The notes beneath the pieces were generated by a model. That model was not told where the DNA came from, searched no databases, and saw nothing but the letters and a program-made list of their open reading frames with translations. A program made the position numbers and the translations under genes. Positions 11,153 to 23,398 of a stretch of 64,000 nucleotides of DNA are shown here, in pieces (within the stretch, counting starts at the first letter, position 1; every line of letters starts with the position of its first letter). Source of the DNA: Rhizoclosmatium globosum (taxonomy: Eukaryota; Chytridiomycota; Chytridiomycetes; Chytridiales; Chytriomycetaceae); assembly GCA_002104985.1 (NCBI GenBank), contig MCGO01000004.1, positions 558,001 through 622,000 on the forward strand, given 5' to 3'.

Positions 11153-13644
11153 ATGGCTGCAAGAAGAGCAAGCTCCGCATCACTCACATCATCAAGTGGG
11201 CCAGTCCCCATCGATGTTGACGCCGCGCTCAGCATAATGCGTAATGCTCTTCATGTGGTGATTAACCACGTAGATGCCAAAGGGTTAGCTGCAGGGTGTA
11301 CAGTTGAGCCCAACTCTAACCTCATAACAGGCGCTTCGTTGCTGAGCTCTTCATGACTCTCGTCGACCGAAAACTTTATCCAGACTACTATAAAGTCATT
11401 ACGCGACCGATAGCTATCGATATTATGCTGGTAAAGCATTTTTTTTATGTCCTACTTGCTTCTCTCTGTCTGGACAAATAATAAGTATCATATTTCTCGT
11501 AGGAACGGATTGAGAACAACCATTATGCGAGACTTGGAGCAGTGAATGGATTGGCAGCGTTTGAAGCCGACTTTGCGACTCTGGCGAATAATGCAATGAC
11601 TTATAACCAGATTGGGTCGGACGTGTATAAAGACGCTAAAACTCTTTTGGTGAGTCGCTTTTATTGTACCGCCAGTCCTGGGCTAACACTGCGGGATGTC
11701 CTAGTCGTTGTTTCAGCATGACTTTGCAAAGGAAACCAAACTGGCTGAGATTGACCCTCAGTCTGTCAAATATAAAAACGTTGTCAATAATATTATGGCG
11801 TTTCAAGATAACAGGTGTGTGGATTCTTTTATTGTGCCGTGATGTGGGCTAACAGCCTTTTTTCATCAGTGAGCGATATGTTTGGGATGTGTTTTTCGAA
11901 CTGCCTGACAAGAAACTCTATAAGGACTATTACTTCAGCGTAAGCTTGATATCTTTTCCTGTCAAATCTGAATTTCTTGGCTAGATTAAACAACCAATCG
12001 CTCTGGACGGAATTCTCACAAAAATCGATTCTCATCAATATAAGACAAGTGATTCGTTTGTAGCAGATATCCATCTCATGATTAGAAATGCGAAGACATA
12101 CAATGTGGAGGGAAGTCAAATCTATCGTGATGCTCAGTCGTTGGAAGTGTTTTTCAAGGAACAGTTTACGAAATATGTTATTAATGGGACTGCGGCTTCG
12201 ATGGCTGCTTCTGCTGCAACAGCTGGAACTTCAACTGTAGGCCCTAGGACTACTGTGGCTCCTGTCAGTTCTATTGTTGAAGGAGAGCCGTTGGAGAGCG
12301 TTACAGTTGGGACTGAAGTTTACCGAGCAGGTAATTTTGGATTAAGGGGTTTATTGAGGTTGTCGTCTTCTCATCTGGTTGGTTTCAGGCGATTACGTGT
12401 ACATAACAAACGCAATTGACCCGTCAAAACCAACAATTGGTCAAATTCAAAGCACTTACAAAAGTATTGTTACGGGGAACCCATCGTTCACTGCTGCTTG
12501 GTTCCTTCGTCCTCAGCAAACCTATCAACTCGCAAGTGCCAAGTTTATTGAGAATGAAGTTCTCAAAACAAATCGCACTGAGTCATATGATGCGCAAGAG
12601 ATTGTGGGAAGATGCTGGGTTTTATACGTCAAGGATTATTTGCGTGGAAAGCCGAAAGGCTGTAATGATATTGAAACGGTCCACCCATGCGAAAGCCGAT
12701 ATACCATTGATGGGAAGTCGACGAGTAAGATCAAGTTGTGGCAAAATAAGTTTCCGGAGCCAGAATTGGTGTTGTATGATACCCCGCTACATCCTGTGAG
12801 GGTGCCGATGTTCAAGGATGAAACCGTTGCTGCTGCTCCTGCCACGGTCGGATTGGGCGTTGATTCTAAAAAGAGAAAGAGTGAAGATTATGGGGACTCA
12901 AAAGATGACGTGAGTATATCCCTACCCTCTTTAGTTTAGAATGTTTTGTAACCAAAACGTTAGTACGATTACCACCAGGACAAAAAGCTTAAGCGAGAAA
13001 GAGAAGGACAAAGTAGCCGAAATCTTTCTACTCCTTCTGTTTCTACCCCAACCGCTGGGCGAGAGCATCGAGACCGTACGAAATCGTCCACTGGCACCAT
13101 TCCATCACTATCGCAGCAAGTCGCATCACTCGTTCTCCCTGGTACGAAAGCAGCAGCCGCAGCGGCTGGAAACATTGAGCGGGGAACAAACAACAGCAGT
13201 AACGCTAACAGTGGTACGGCAACACCAAACCATAATTTGAGTTCAAGTTCGGCTGTTGGAGGAGCAGGATCCTCGAGTGCTGCACCAGCAAGTAACAGTA
13301 CCGACGCTGCGGGAGCACTTGGTCCCATTTTTGAGCTCTTTGACAGGACACCAGCTGGTGAAGTCAAATGGTACGCTGGACTGCCTGTTCATGTCGTGAA
13401 GCGAGAGACAGTTGTACATTCCTTGCAGTATCGCATCGCCAAAATGAAGGAGAGAAAGGCAGCGGCTGAGGCGGGCGGAATGAAAGAGGAGAAGATGGAT
13501 GTGGATGAAACCTTGAAGGTTGAGGCTGGTGGAGAGGCCAATGGATATGGGCAGCATCAAGCAAGTCCAGTGGATTTGGAAGCGCAGTTGTGGACACCGA
13601 TGAAAGACGCGTTGTATAACTTGGCCCATGCGTACTTACATTGA
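11153..13644 (+). CDS. Tandem bromodomain plus BAH protein, RSC1/RSC2/polybromo-like
   Basis: Exons 11153-11283, 11331-11430, 11503-11649, 11717-11814, 11870-11939, 11985-12330, 12389-12909 and 12964-13644 give 697 residues. Two bromodomains are seen: the first contains PDYYKVITRPIAIDIM and the acetyl-lysine-binding Asn in AMTYNQIG; the second has YKDYYFSIKQPIALDGI and Asn in AKTYNVEG. A BAH domain follows (GDYVYITNAIDPSKPTIGQI ... GRCWVLYVKDYLRGKP). The C-terminus is Ser/Ala/Asn-rich. This is the architecture of yeast Rsc1/Rsc2 and the core of animal PBRM1, subunits of RSC/PBAF chromatin remodellers that read acetylated histones. The start is the first ATG after an A-rich leader. Confidence 0.9.
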
Positions 13645-13718
13645 ATTCAAAGAAAAGAACTGTACTTTTTCTCAAATTCCATTTTTTGTTGTCCGAACCA
13701 ACCATTCATTCTTGAACA

Positions 13719-14703
13719 ATGTCCGCCACGAACAGTTTGTTCAACGACGACGCTGTCGCCGACATTCTTTTCCTTCTCGAAGAAGAAGGCGACGGCGAAG
13801 TAGATTCCATCGACGAGCTGCGTGCGGCAATCGCAGACGGCGGCGACTTGGATGCTTTGCTGCACCGTCAAAACACGTCGTCCGCCGGCCGCAACTCGTC
13901 AAACAGCAACATTTCAACGCGCGCCACTGTGGCTCTTTCGCCGGTGACTGTAAAACATTCCGGTGTGTTGTTCGGCCATTGCCAAGCACTGGAGGGCTAA
14001 TGTAATGCGTCACTTAGAGGATCCACTCAGCAAAACTAGAATCGATCTTCTGTTCATGCGGGATATCGTCAAGGCTGGTGCTGTGGACGAGTTGATGCTG
14101 GCTCCGGCCGCAGAATCGGCTGATTCTTTCACCACCAACCCACGTTCAGACGACGACGTATTTCTTGACCGCTGCAACGAAGATATTATTTCTGAAGATA
14201 TCGACGAACGCCCTTTGACTCCTGTTGTGTGTAAAATCGAACAAGAACCGGCTATAACTCTCTACTTCAGAGTCAAGGAGCTGTCAGACTTCACGCAACC
14301 ATTGTCAGCATCCCAAAAACTGGTCGCATACGCACTCAACGTTCTCATTCTCCTGATTCTCATTCCTCTTTACAACGTCGCGTTGACACTTGATTTAACT
14401 GATGCAAACATCATTCAGTGCATTACGTCCAACAAATCAAAAATTCATCAGGCAGCAGAAATGGCGAATTCCGACACTATTGGCCAGATTAAGTTCTTGG
14501 TTTATGACAAACCGTGGGAGTTGTTGACTTCTGATGACAGGGAAACTGCGATGAATGCGCGAATCCTGGTAGGAGTGCTTGGTGCATTAGTGTTGGTGCC
14601 TTTCTTGCCCTTACTTTTGTTTCCATGGATAGTCTGGGGAGCTGCTCACTGGGTTATCGGATACTGGACATTCTCTTTTTATAATGAAATAAATAAATAT
14701 TAA
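13719..14703 (+). CDS. Membrane protein with C-terminal hydrophobic segments, unknown
   Basis: Two exons, 13719-13962 and 14018-14703, give 309 residues. The first about 150 residues are acidic and soluble (ADILFLLEEEGDGEVDSIDE). Two hydrophobic regions follow: LVAYALNVLILLILIPLYNV at about 205-225 and a longer one near 275-300 (GALVLVPFLPLLLFPWIVWG), enough for two or three membrane helices. No signal peptide is apparent and I do not recognise a family. The gene sits 36 bp before the OTU gene on the same strand; no functional link is evident. The intron (55 nt) has a GCTAAT branch-like site. Confidence 0.7.
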
Positions 14704-14739
14704 CTAACGGGAAGGGAAGAAAGGAGAAAACACAAAAAA

Positions 14740-15946
14740 ATGGCTGACAGTGACAGTGTGCAAACGTCCGCCATGGAAGCGCTTGTCGCAAGGCATCGAA
14801 AAGAAGCGAAAGAGTTACAAGGGAAAATTACCGGGATGAAGAAAGCTGTCGGTAGTGACAAGAAGAAGGTGTGCAATCCTAGTCGTTGTAATTGAAACCT
14901 GAGACCTTTACCAGAAAAAGGAGCTTCCTGACCAGATTGCCGCTCTTGAGGCGGAACTCAAGCAGCGACATGAAAACGAAATCGCTGAATTGCGAGCGGC
15001 TGAGGCTGCAACTGCATCTACCGCTCCAGTTTCCGAAGATACAAAGGCAGACGAACCAGACGTTGAAAGCGTCACAGAAGGTGTTCGAGATGCATTCATC
15101 AAGAAACCAAACAGACAGCAACAGCGAAAGGTGTGTGTGGAAGTGTGTGTGTGAAAGTTGGGTCTCTATGTTGACTGGCATTCAAGGCAAAGAAAGCCGC
15201 AAACTTCGAGGAGGAGCGTAAAAAGGCTCTCGAAGAAGCTTCCAATACGGTCAACATGAAGCAGGTGGAGGATGAGGCAATTCAATCGTTGGTGTCGCTC
15301 ATGAAGTTGTATGTCAAGCAGGTTTGTGACATCATACACATTGTTAAGGCAACGATGCTCATGTTTTTTCGCATAGATTGTTGCCGACGGTCATTGGTTA
15401 GGTTGCGTGAATCCCTAATGTAAAAACTGACATCACTTTTCTATGTTAGTCTTTATAATGCTGTTTCAGATCAGCATGCGTTACAAACAAAACGAGAGCC
15501 TCTGGTAACATCCTCTTCGTCTGTATTCTCGTGTATATTGATGTTTTCCATGTCTAGGGATACCAATACTACCGTAAAGCTGCTGCTGACTATATGCGTT
15601 CATTTCCGGATGAATTTATGCCGTTTCTTGTTACTGATGATGGGGATATGATGAATGAAGAACAGTACACAAAATACTGCAACGATGTGGAATCGTCGGC
15701 GACGTGGGGAGGCCAATTGGAGGTACACTTGCTTTTCTTTGTTCTTGAATGCATTAATTGTTCTGTCAGATTAAAGCAATGTCATCCGCTCTTCAGCGCG
15801 AAATTCATATCGTGCAAATGGGAAGCCCTGTCCTAAAGATTGGGGAGGAATATCATAACAAATCGGAAAGGCCTATTATGCTCTCATATCATCGACACTA
15901 CTATGGTCTTGGAGAGCACTACAACTCTTTGCCTCCTCTGGCGTGA
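14740..15946 (+). CDS. OTU-domain deubiquitinase, OTUD6-like
   Basis: Exons 14740-14868, 14915-15130, 15187-15321, 15377-15396, 15450-15504, 15558-15722 and 15770-15946 give 298 residues. The N-terminal half is a charged coiled coil, as in OTUD6A/B. The OTU catalytic core begins at about residue 161 with IVADGHCLYNAV: Asp164 and nucleophile Cys167 are present. The C-terminal SYHRHYYGLGEHYNS carries the expected catalytic His (about residue 290). OTUD6 enzymes cleave ubiquitin chains and act around translation and proteasome control in other organisms. The fourth exon is only 20 nt, and the intron after it splits the catalytic Cys codon (TG|T). Confidence 0.9.
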
Positions 15947-15980
15947 TTAAGGAATAGGACCAATAAATATATTCACATTG

Positions 15981-18658
15981 TTATTCACAGCTATACACCG
16001 TTAATCTTTGATCAGTACATAACACTGATACAATATTACGACTTGAGTTTGCATGAACCTCCTTGGGCACCTTCCCAACATCCATCTCCACTGTGCACTT
16101 GACGTTTGAAATTTGGCGTTCCCCATCTGTAAATTCATAGATTGGCTTATATTGGACATCAACAGTGTCAATCTGGAATACCACAGACTTGCCCGTCTCT
16201 GTAAAACTGGTAAGCATTCAAAAATATCATTGTAATTACAAACCTTTATCGTGCAACAGCACAATCAAATCTGAATTGAGGAATACCATACATGTGAGGT
16301 GCCATGTATCCACGGGAAGGGCGATAGTATTGTTTTCATGGATAGATATAGACGCTTGTGTAACGGTTGGAACCATTCCTTCCTGACATTCTTCAATTTG
16401 ACTCAACTTATACAGTGTCACTGTAAAAACATAAGCATCGAATAAAAAGACTGAATATAGCTCACAGTGTTGTGATACAGGGTCATCGGAAACCACAGCA
16501 ATCATCAAAGATTCCTTCATTAAATGTATGAGAAAGTAGTTGGGCAATAGACTACACTTACATCTTCTAAAGTTGATAAACAGCATCTTCCAGTCCATTC
16601 TTTCTTCTCTGAGTTAGCTCCAGCTTGAGAAACACTAGATTTCGATTCCCATTCTACAGTGAAATGAGACTCCACCGTCATCCAAACTCTATCGAATATT
16701 TCCTTCAAGCATTGCTTCAAACTTGCAGAAATTGATGTGGCTGAGACTCGACTGGTACCATTCTATAAAACGTTAACAAAATGAACCAACCATAAAAGAA
16801 GGACCCACCTTTCCAAAGAATAACTCAACCCCGGGATCACATGTATACAGCTTTTCCAAAGCTGCAAATACTTTCTCAACTTGAAATGATGGTGTTGGGA
16901 CTGTGTCTGCTCCGCCACCATTGCCAAGCGTTGAGATGGACTCAATCGCAAACGTCAACCATCCGAAGAACTCGCTAAATTCTGACACTTCTTGTTTCAA
17001 TACACCACGGACTCGTTTTAACACATCAACAAATTCAAGGACAGTGTCAATGCAAGCTTCGATAACAGCCGGCGATAGCCCAAGGGATGAATATTTGCCA
17101 CTCCTTCACACATACATCAGTCGAAGAAGGGAGTTTTTGAGAGCTTACATTTTGCTAAACCCTAAAAGATCGGAGAGATGCAACATAACGCGTTCTAATG
17201 AAGGAATAATAGACCCATTTATGAGGGACTCGATTGCTACATAGCCAGTTTGAAAACTGTTCTTCCACTTGCGCAAACCCTGGTCAAGTCAATGAGAAGG
17301 GTCATAACAAAAAAACTACGCGAGAAACATACTCGATCGCCCAATGAATGACCACACAAATAGCTTTCGAGGGGCGGAATTGCATGACCGGTAGCTAGGA
17401 GAAGGTGCAAGCTATCCAGAGGTGTCATGGTTTCTGCAATGTAAGGCGTGTATTAGTCAAGGGATATACAATTAAGGTCAATGACAGTACCATGTTGTTT
17501 TATAAAAGTTTCTGCCAGGTTAGCCACTTGTCTTTGACTTGCTTCATAAAAAGAATCAAATTCCTTAACCAACGCCGTCATATAACCACCCAGTTCATTT
17601 GTCACCAAGTATGAAAGTTTCAGTGATGCAAAAGCTATTGAGCAAAGCTCAACATGGCTTATGGAGAGAATGTCGGTATTGAGGGTATAAATCTGACAGG
17701 ACGAGATCGAGGCTATAACAACTTCAGAACAGACGAAGAGATTATGGCATGCAATTCTTACCCCCTTCCTCATCGATTTGAAAGGCGACGGTGAACTGAG
17801 AAAGTGAATGAGAGAAACTACAGTCCAACACCTTTGCTTTGAATGACGCTGAAGCATTCGATTTGGATATTGGACAAGCGAATCGACCCAAGTAAAATAG
17901 ACCCCACAAGCTAATAGAATTGTGAGAATCGGCTGAAGATACTAGGCAACAATGCACCTGAATTCAACGGTAGCATCGTCTCTCATCCATACAAGGATAT
18001 CTGATGGATCAGCAAAAGATGTGCCACAACGCACAAACCGATCGAAAGGGTCGCTCGTTGAAGATGTTGAAGGGATTCCTTGACCAATAACACTGCTGCT
18101 CAGCAATATGACGATACATGAATATATTTAAGAGCTAAGGATTGTTTGTTGACGTACTTGTTCTGTGCTGGTTTAGTTGGAGGCAGGGCCTGTAGTAGGA
18201 GTCGCGTTTGTTTGTTTGTGATTGACGAGGCATTCGGCTGGAATTGAGCCCATTCAATACGTGTAATATACGCATTCGGTTGATTCTTTGCATTCAACGA
18301 CGGAGGCCGCATCGCAGCCAGAGCTGTCACTTTTCCGGACTCTGCATCAAGCAGCTGAAGAGAGGTTGGAGCCGGAAGTTTACGTACGACGGCGAGCAGG
18401 CGGCCTAGGATAGTTTCTTAGTCAGCGGCTGCGCCGGACTGTGCAACGAGCAAAACAATCAAGTAAACGCTAATTACCGCCTGGCTGCCAAGCGGCTGCG
18501 GCAAAGGCGGCGCCGGCTGGAACGCTCCACACGCGTCGAAGTGCATCGAGCCGCGCGGCCGATGCGCCGTCTGAGCCACTGATTAAAACAAGGTCGCGCT
18601 GAGGACACCAGCGCACGAGTGATGCTGGGCCAACAAGTTCTTCTCCAACATGTTCCAT
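15981..18658 (-). CDS. APC4: Anaphase-promoting complex subunit 4
   Basis: Exons (minus) 18658-18478, 18404-18158, 18098-17958, 17910-17762, 17721-17491, 17433-17333, 17279-17149, 17103-16809, 16762-16562, 16514-16244 and 16198-15981 give 721 residues. The N-terminus has the WD40-type start of APC4 (SLVRWCPQRDLVLISGSDG, then AAAWQPGGRLLAV). The middle carries the helical APC4 platform with EFSEFFGWLTFAIESIS, and the C-terminus returns to beta-rich sequence. APC4 is a scaffold of the APC/C ubiquitin ligase. Two splice ambiguities exist: a tandem acceptor at 18100-18096 (GAGCAG, 3-nt choice), and a possible 45-nt in-frame intron at 16465-16421 with good GTGAGC and TTTACAG sites. Confidence 0.87.
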
Positions 18659-18722
18659 TGTTGTTTCTTCGCAGCCAAAAAAACCAACCGCCAAATCCCT
18701 CACCTCACCTCATCTCTCTGGA

Positions 18723-21032
18723 ATGACCAACCTCCATCAATCCGCTGTCCAGCACGCCACCGACGCCGTCTCAAAGCCGGAGGTAAGTCGTTCGTCTGTA
18801 TTGCCTGGGTTTGCCTGAGGATCTTACACTGCGCATCAATCAAGGTTAACGCCTATGAAGTCGGCTGGCTCTTTGTCCAGGAGTACTACACCTTCCTCAA
18901 CAAGGACCCTCAGAAGCTTCACTGCTTCTACAACGCAAAGTCCTCTTTCATCCATGGAACTGAGTGCGAGTCTCTCGATACCCAATCTGGCCAGAAGGTA
19001 TCCATATCTCAACTTTCCTCCATCTTTCATCCTAGTGCATCAAATCATCGGTGGAGTTTGTTCTTGGATGGCGGTGGAGTTGCTCTGTGCTACAATGTAC
19101 TGTGTGATTCACTGTTTTTGGTGTCAGGCCAAGCAGCTGAGTTTGTTTGGTGTCTTGAGCATATAACTGTGAAGGAAAAATGCAAACACAGTCTACATAC
19201 ACACTCAACACCATTTGTATGGCGCAACTCTGCCAACGTACTGTATTTTGATCAGTGGCGGACGTGGGCTTCTCCACCCCTCATTTATCTACCTGAGATT
19301 CTGAGATTAACTTTAAACCAATAGGAAATTCAACAACGTATTGCCGAACTCGACTTTCACGATTGCAAAGTCCTTGTTTCAAACGTTGATTCCCAATCTT
19401 CTCACAATGGTTGTATCGCAATTATGGTTCTTGGAGAAATGTCAAACAAGGGTGGAGCTTCTCACAAGTTCTGTCAATGTTTCGTTCTTGCTGAACAGCC
19501 ATCGGGATACTTTGTCTTCAACGATATGTTCCGTTTCTTGAAGGAGGATATTGACAACGAATACGAAGAAGCTGCTGACCCAATGTATGAGAATGACTAC
19601 CTCAATAACATCAGCAACGCCACTGCCACCAACAACCACTCATCTCACTTGAACGATATCCAATCTATTCCTGCTCCTGTTGTCCCAGTTGTTGCTCAGC
19701 CTATTTCCCCCAATCCTGTCACTGCTGCTCCACGTGGACGCAGCCCTTCTCCAAAGAAGCAACCTACTCCAACTCCTGTCGCTGCCCCTCTTCGCGCTCG
19801 TAGCCCGTCTCCAAAGAAGGACACCATTCCTGCTGTTGTTGCGGCTGTCCAAAAGCAACCAAGCCCCGTCCCAGCCACATCTACTTTCACTGAAAAAGCT
19901 GCTGCAATTCCAAGCACTCCAGCAAAAACTGATGATGATTTTGTTGGATCTTGGGCAGAGAGTGTTCCAACTCCCGCTCCAGCTGCTGTTGTTGCTCCTT
20001 CCACAGCTGCTGCATCATCAAACAGTGCTCCTTCTAGCCCAACGAAGGCTTCTCAACAAAAGAAAAAGAACGCTACAACTGGAAAGACTGAGGCTGCTGC
20101 ATCATCCGTCCCACCTGTCGCCGCCCCTGCCGCGACTCCTGCAGCCCCAGCCAAACCAAAATCCTGGGCTGCCATGGCCAGCGCTACTGCTACTGATTCT
20201 GCTCCATCTGTTGCTGCCGCTGCTGCCAAGCAACCTCTTGCCGCGAAGCCAAGCGCTGAAAGCATCAAGCGCCCACCTTCGAGCCAAGGGAAAGTCGCTC
20301 CAACTGCTGTTCAACAAGCCCCTCTTGTCAAAAAGGTTGCTATTGCCCACGCTGCACCAGCTGCTTCTAACGAGGAGAACGGTGTCTCTGGCGGCGAATT
20401 CCGTGAGGTTCAAAGAGGCCGCGCGGGAAACAACAACAACGTTAACAACAACCGTAACGGACAGAAGACATTCATTCCAAAATCAGGTTCGTACTGACGT
20501 GTCGCAGAAAATTTTCTCACTTTTTTTTTCACAGAGGACGCTTATCCCAGAAGTATCTTCTTTATGCTTCCTGAAGGCGTTGATGAAGCTATGATTCGTG
20601 AATACTTTACTAAGAACAACGGACCAATTGTTGACGTGACCATCGTGCGCGGAAAGGTGAGGAAAATAATCCACCACTACGTACTTTCATAGGATTTTAA
20701 AATCAACTAATAATCATACCAAAAAACAGCCACTCGTTTTTGTTGAGTTTGAAGACGTCGCTGTCGCTCAAGCTGCTATCGGTAAACCTGTCGTCATCAA
20801 CGGAAAAACCATCACTCCTGAGCCACGAAAGCCCAAGAGTGCCATTCCATCCTCTGGCGCCAGTAGCAACAATGGAAGCTTGAACGGAGGTTACCACCGT
20901 CCACAGCAGAGATATTCTGGTCAAAACCAAGGTCAACAAGGTAGACCAAACACTGGTGCTTCCAACAATCAAGGTAGACCACAAGGCAACCAAACTGGCG
21001 TGAAGGGTGGTGCTGCTGTTGCTGCTGTTTAA
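18723..21032 (+). CDS. G3BP-like NTF2-domain plus RRM protein
   Basis: Exons 18723-18782, 18845-18997, 19325-20486, 20535-20656 and 20730-21032 give 599 residues. Residues about 15-140 form an NTF2-like domain (VGWLFVQEYYTFLNKDPQKL ... CQCFVLAEQPSGYFVFNDMF). A long Pro/Ala/Ser-rich disordered middle includes repeated RGRSPSPKK and RARSPSPKK motifs. An RRM follows (SIFFMLPEGVDEAMIREYF ... LVFVEFEDVAVAQAAI) and then an Asn/Gln/Gly-rich RGG-poor tail. This is the G3BP/Bre5/Nxt3 arrangement; family members bind the Ubp3/USP10 deubiquitinase and join stress granules. Intron 2 is 327 nt, much longer than its neighbours. Its start codon is 64 bp from that of APC4 on the opposite strand. Confidence 0.88.
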
Positions 21033-21420
21033 ACATACTTTTTCATCTATCGCGTCTTTTTTTGTTTCTAAAAGAGGAGGAGGAGGATTGGATTTGTTTT
21101 TGGATGAGTGTTGTGTAATCTTGTACAAGTATTGTTATGTTTTGGGTTCTTGTGTTTTCCTTCTTGTTGTGGCATTTTGAGTCTATTTGATTGTAACCCC
21201 GGGGCATAAGAGATGAATGAAGTGTTGTTGATATTGTGACGATTTCGCTTGAGTTTTGCTTCGGTGGATGAGTTTCATGAAGTGAATGAAGTATGTTCGA
21301 TGTTTGTTTATTCAAACGGGATGTGATGAACATCACTGATATCTTTCAAAAAGAAAACTGCTTAGTGGTGTTCACCAGAGTAGTCAACAGGCTAACATAT
21401 GACGAAGTTAGTGACGGTAC
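21033..21420. other. Convergent 3' region between G3BP-like and ATP14 genes
   Basis: This 388-bp stretch lies between two facing stop codons. It is T/G-rich on the plus strand (for example TGTTGTGTAATCTTGTAC) and contains no convincing coding sequence. It most likely holds both 3' untranslated regions and polyadenylation signals. Confidence 0.5.
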
Positions 21421-22293
21421 TCAAACGGAAACATTCCGTACCTTCAATCTCTTTGGCAAAAGAACTCCTCCATCGTTAGCATCGGTGATAAAGTCCCACT
21501 CGTCTAAAATTCGAATGCATCAGTACAAGCTGTAACAGTTGGAGGGATGTTTTCGCATTTTTTCAAGAGCCTTGCCCCTCCAGCAATAATTCGCAGCAAC
21601 AATATCCATTCCACCCAGAGAAAATGACACGCAATATACAATGACAGATTGATCTCTTTTGAGGTTGTTGATGCTCAAAGAAGAAACTCGCACGATCAGG
21701 GTTGAGGACGATGAAGACAGGCTCAAAAACACTGGAAATTTACCGTTGTAGTTGTGGTGGTCGTCGATTGGAGACTTAAGAGCTGGCCACTCGGCCTCGG
21801 CAATAGCAGCACCGTCCTCGAAGGCAGCAACCTCAGACTCAAGGGCTGGGGCAGCTGGGGCCTTTGGCTGAGCGAAGGAGGAGACAAGGTTGGCAGAGTC
21901 AGCAGCAGCGGCCTTTGGAGCCTTGTAGTTGCGGATCTCGTTGAGGTACATGTCCTGGACGAGGTCTGGGGGTGAGAAAGGGAAACGGGTTTTAGCAAGC
22001 ACACCGAACACCACCACTACAAACAGCCAAACGGCAGACGTACCACGACGAACAAAGGCAGCAGCAGAGAAGCTACGGGTCTGGGTTTGATGTGGATTAG
22101 TCTCTCTGCATTTGGAGCTTGGAGGGGGGGTTGGTAGGTTTTGCGCTGTTGTTAAGGCATCCGTCAACACGATCCCAGGCCGCATCCAATCCAGAGGCTT
22201 CCTTGTCGAGTACAATCCATCCGATAGACTACTAATACATACTGGCTTAGCAACAACGGAGACTCTGCGGGCGACGGCGACGGCACGGAACAT
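21421..22293 (-). CDS. ATP14: Mitochondrial F1Fo ATP synthase subunit h
   Basis: Exons (minus) 22293-22243, 22080-22044, 21965-21744 and 21503-21421 give 130 residues. The protein starts with a basic mitochondrial presequence (MFRAVAVARRVSVVAKP) and continues to FVRRDLVQDMYLNEIRNYKA, the conserved start of mature yeast Atp14/subunit h. The C-terminal half is acidic and Ala/Pro-rich, as in the family. Subunit h belongs to the peripheral stalk region of fungal ATP synthase. Introns are comparatively long (162, 78 and 240 nt). The final exon ends DGGVLLPKRLKVRNVSV; the last splice choice rests only on frame and consensus. Confidence 0.8.
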
Positions 22294-22491
22294 TTTGAGA
22301 GAAAAGCGAAAAGGGAGAGGAACTCAAGGTGCCAAAAAACGCGCTTGTTCTTCTACTACCACTACCATTTCCTTTCCTTCCTCCTTCTTTCTAAATCAAG
22401 AAAGGTTTATATCGTAAAGATCCGTCTCTCTCTTACTTATCCTTTATTCACACTAAAAACCTTAATCCTTATCTCCCTAAGACAACTCCTT

Positions 22492-22845
22492 TCAATTAGC
22501 CGCAGCAGTAACAATGAATTCAACCAAGTATTCCTCCAAAACCATGTTCGCTTGAAGGCAGGCACGAGACGGAGCCTTTCCCTCCGGCAACCAAGCCTCC
22601 CACAATTCATTCAACACAGGCACATCCGTCAAGTGCTTGACAAAGATCTGAACTTGAAGCAAGTGGGATTTGTCGGATCCACAGTGAGAGAGGGTCTTTT
22701 CGATTTGAGCGAGACATTGCGTCACTTGTCCACGGAAGTCCTGAGTTTCATCGGCAGCGACTTCAACGAGGTGTGCAGTTCCGTTGTGGACTACCAGGTC
22801 GGAGTATCTCTTGGCGACACCAAAGCGTTGGATGGTTGTGGACAT
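22492..22845 (-). CDS. RidA family enamine/imine deaminase-like protein
   Basis: A single-exon gene of 117 residues, the typical length for RidA/YjgF/UK114. It starts MSTTIQRFGVAKRYSDLVV and contains VAADETQDFRGQVTQCLAQIEKTL and the conserved region around KAPSRACLQANM, where the Arg of RidA enzymes that contacts the substrate carboxylate is expected. RidA proteins hydrolyse reactive enamine/imine intermediates. An in-frame ATG lies 51 nt upstream (22896) and would add 17 residues; I prefer 22845 from family alignment. The gene ends 53 bp from the ATP14 5' end and runs the same way. Confidence 0.88.
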   Translation of the reverse strand: MSTTIQRFGVAKRYSDLVVHNGTAHLVEVAADETQDFRGQVTQCLAQIEKTLSHCGSDKSHLLQVQIFVKHLTDVPVLNELWEAWLPEGKAPSRACLQANMVLEEYLVEFIVTAAAN

Positions 22846-22944
22846 TGAAGTTTTTGGTTGTGTTTCCAACGAAAAGGAATCAATGATATGTTGCATTTAA
22901 AATGGGTTACCATAAGGAAGAAAAAGGAGAGAAGAGAGCATGCA

Positions 22945-23296
22945 TCATTCCAATGATCGCTGTGCGCAACGACGGCAATTACGGTTATAATCCTTCCTGC
23001 CCTTCTCCCCCTCCAAATACATTTTCGCCGCCCTCGTATTGATGTGCGTTGCGGGGGACGGATCAGGAGTTCCATAGAACAAATTCAACAACGCCTTCAA
23101 ATGTTGGCGAACATCTTCAGGTTTCTTGACGCTGAATGAGGACAACCCATGAGATATTATACTCCAAACACCCAACCAACATTACCTGTAGAATGGGAAT
23201 CCATCGACAGATACATTTGGATGAAACACATCAGTGGAAAACTGAACGCGGGGCATGATTTCCGGAAATTCGGCATGGAAATGCAACACGCACGTG
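22945..23296 (-). pseudogene. Separated 3' half of a UBC-like (Cys-less E2) domain
   Basis: Two exonic pieces, 23296-23186 and 23131-22945, are joined by a 54-nt intron. They read as the second half of a ubiquitin-conjugating (UBC) fold: LHFHAEFPEIMPRVQF, then DVFHPNVSVDGFPFY, then helices ending YNRNCRRCAQRSLE. The HPN motif is present, but the position where E2s carry the catalytic Cys is not a Cys. The frame is closed by a TAA just upstream at the junction with the repeat element (at 23297), and no ATG exists before MPRVQF at 23256. The missing first half is found across the element in the gene at 24354-26030, with matching frame. I infer one gene split by insertion; this piece is probably no longer translated. 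Confidence 0.75.
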
Positions 23297-23398
23297 TGTT
23301 ACAGCCGGAAGTGACCTTCTACAGAAGTGTCCTTTATAGCCTTGAGCCAGGCCGCAACTGAAGTTTCTCGCAACACGAGAGTTACTTCACGAGTACAC

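Noticed and set aside
22849..22896. 17-residue N-terminal extension of RidA
   Set aside because: Possible in frame, but RidA proteins normally start at MSTTIQRF; the extension shows no targeting pattern strong enough to prefer it.
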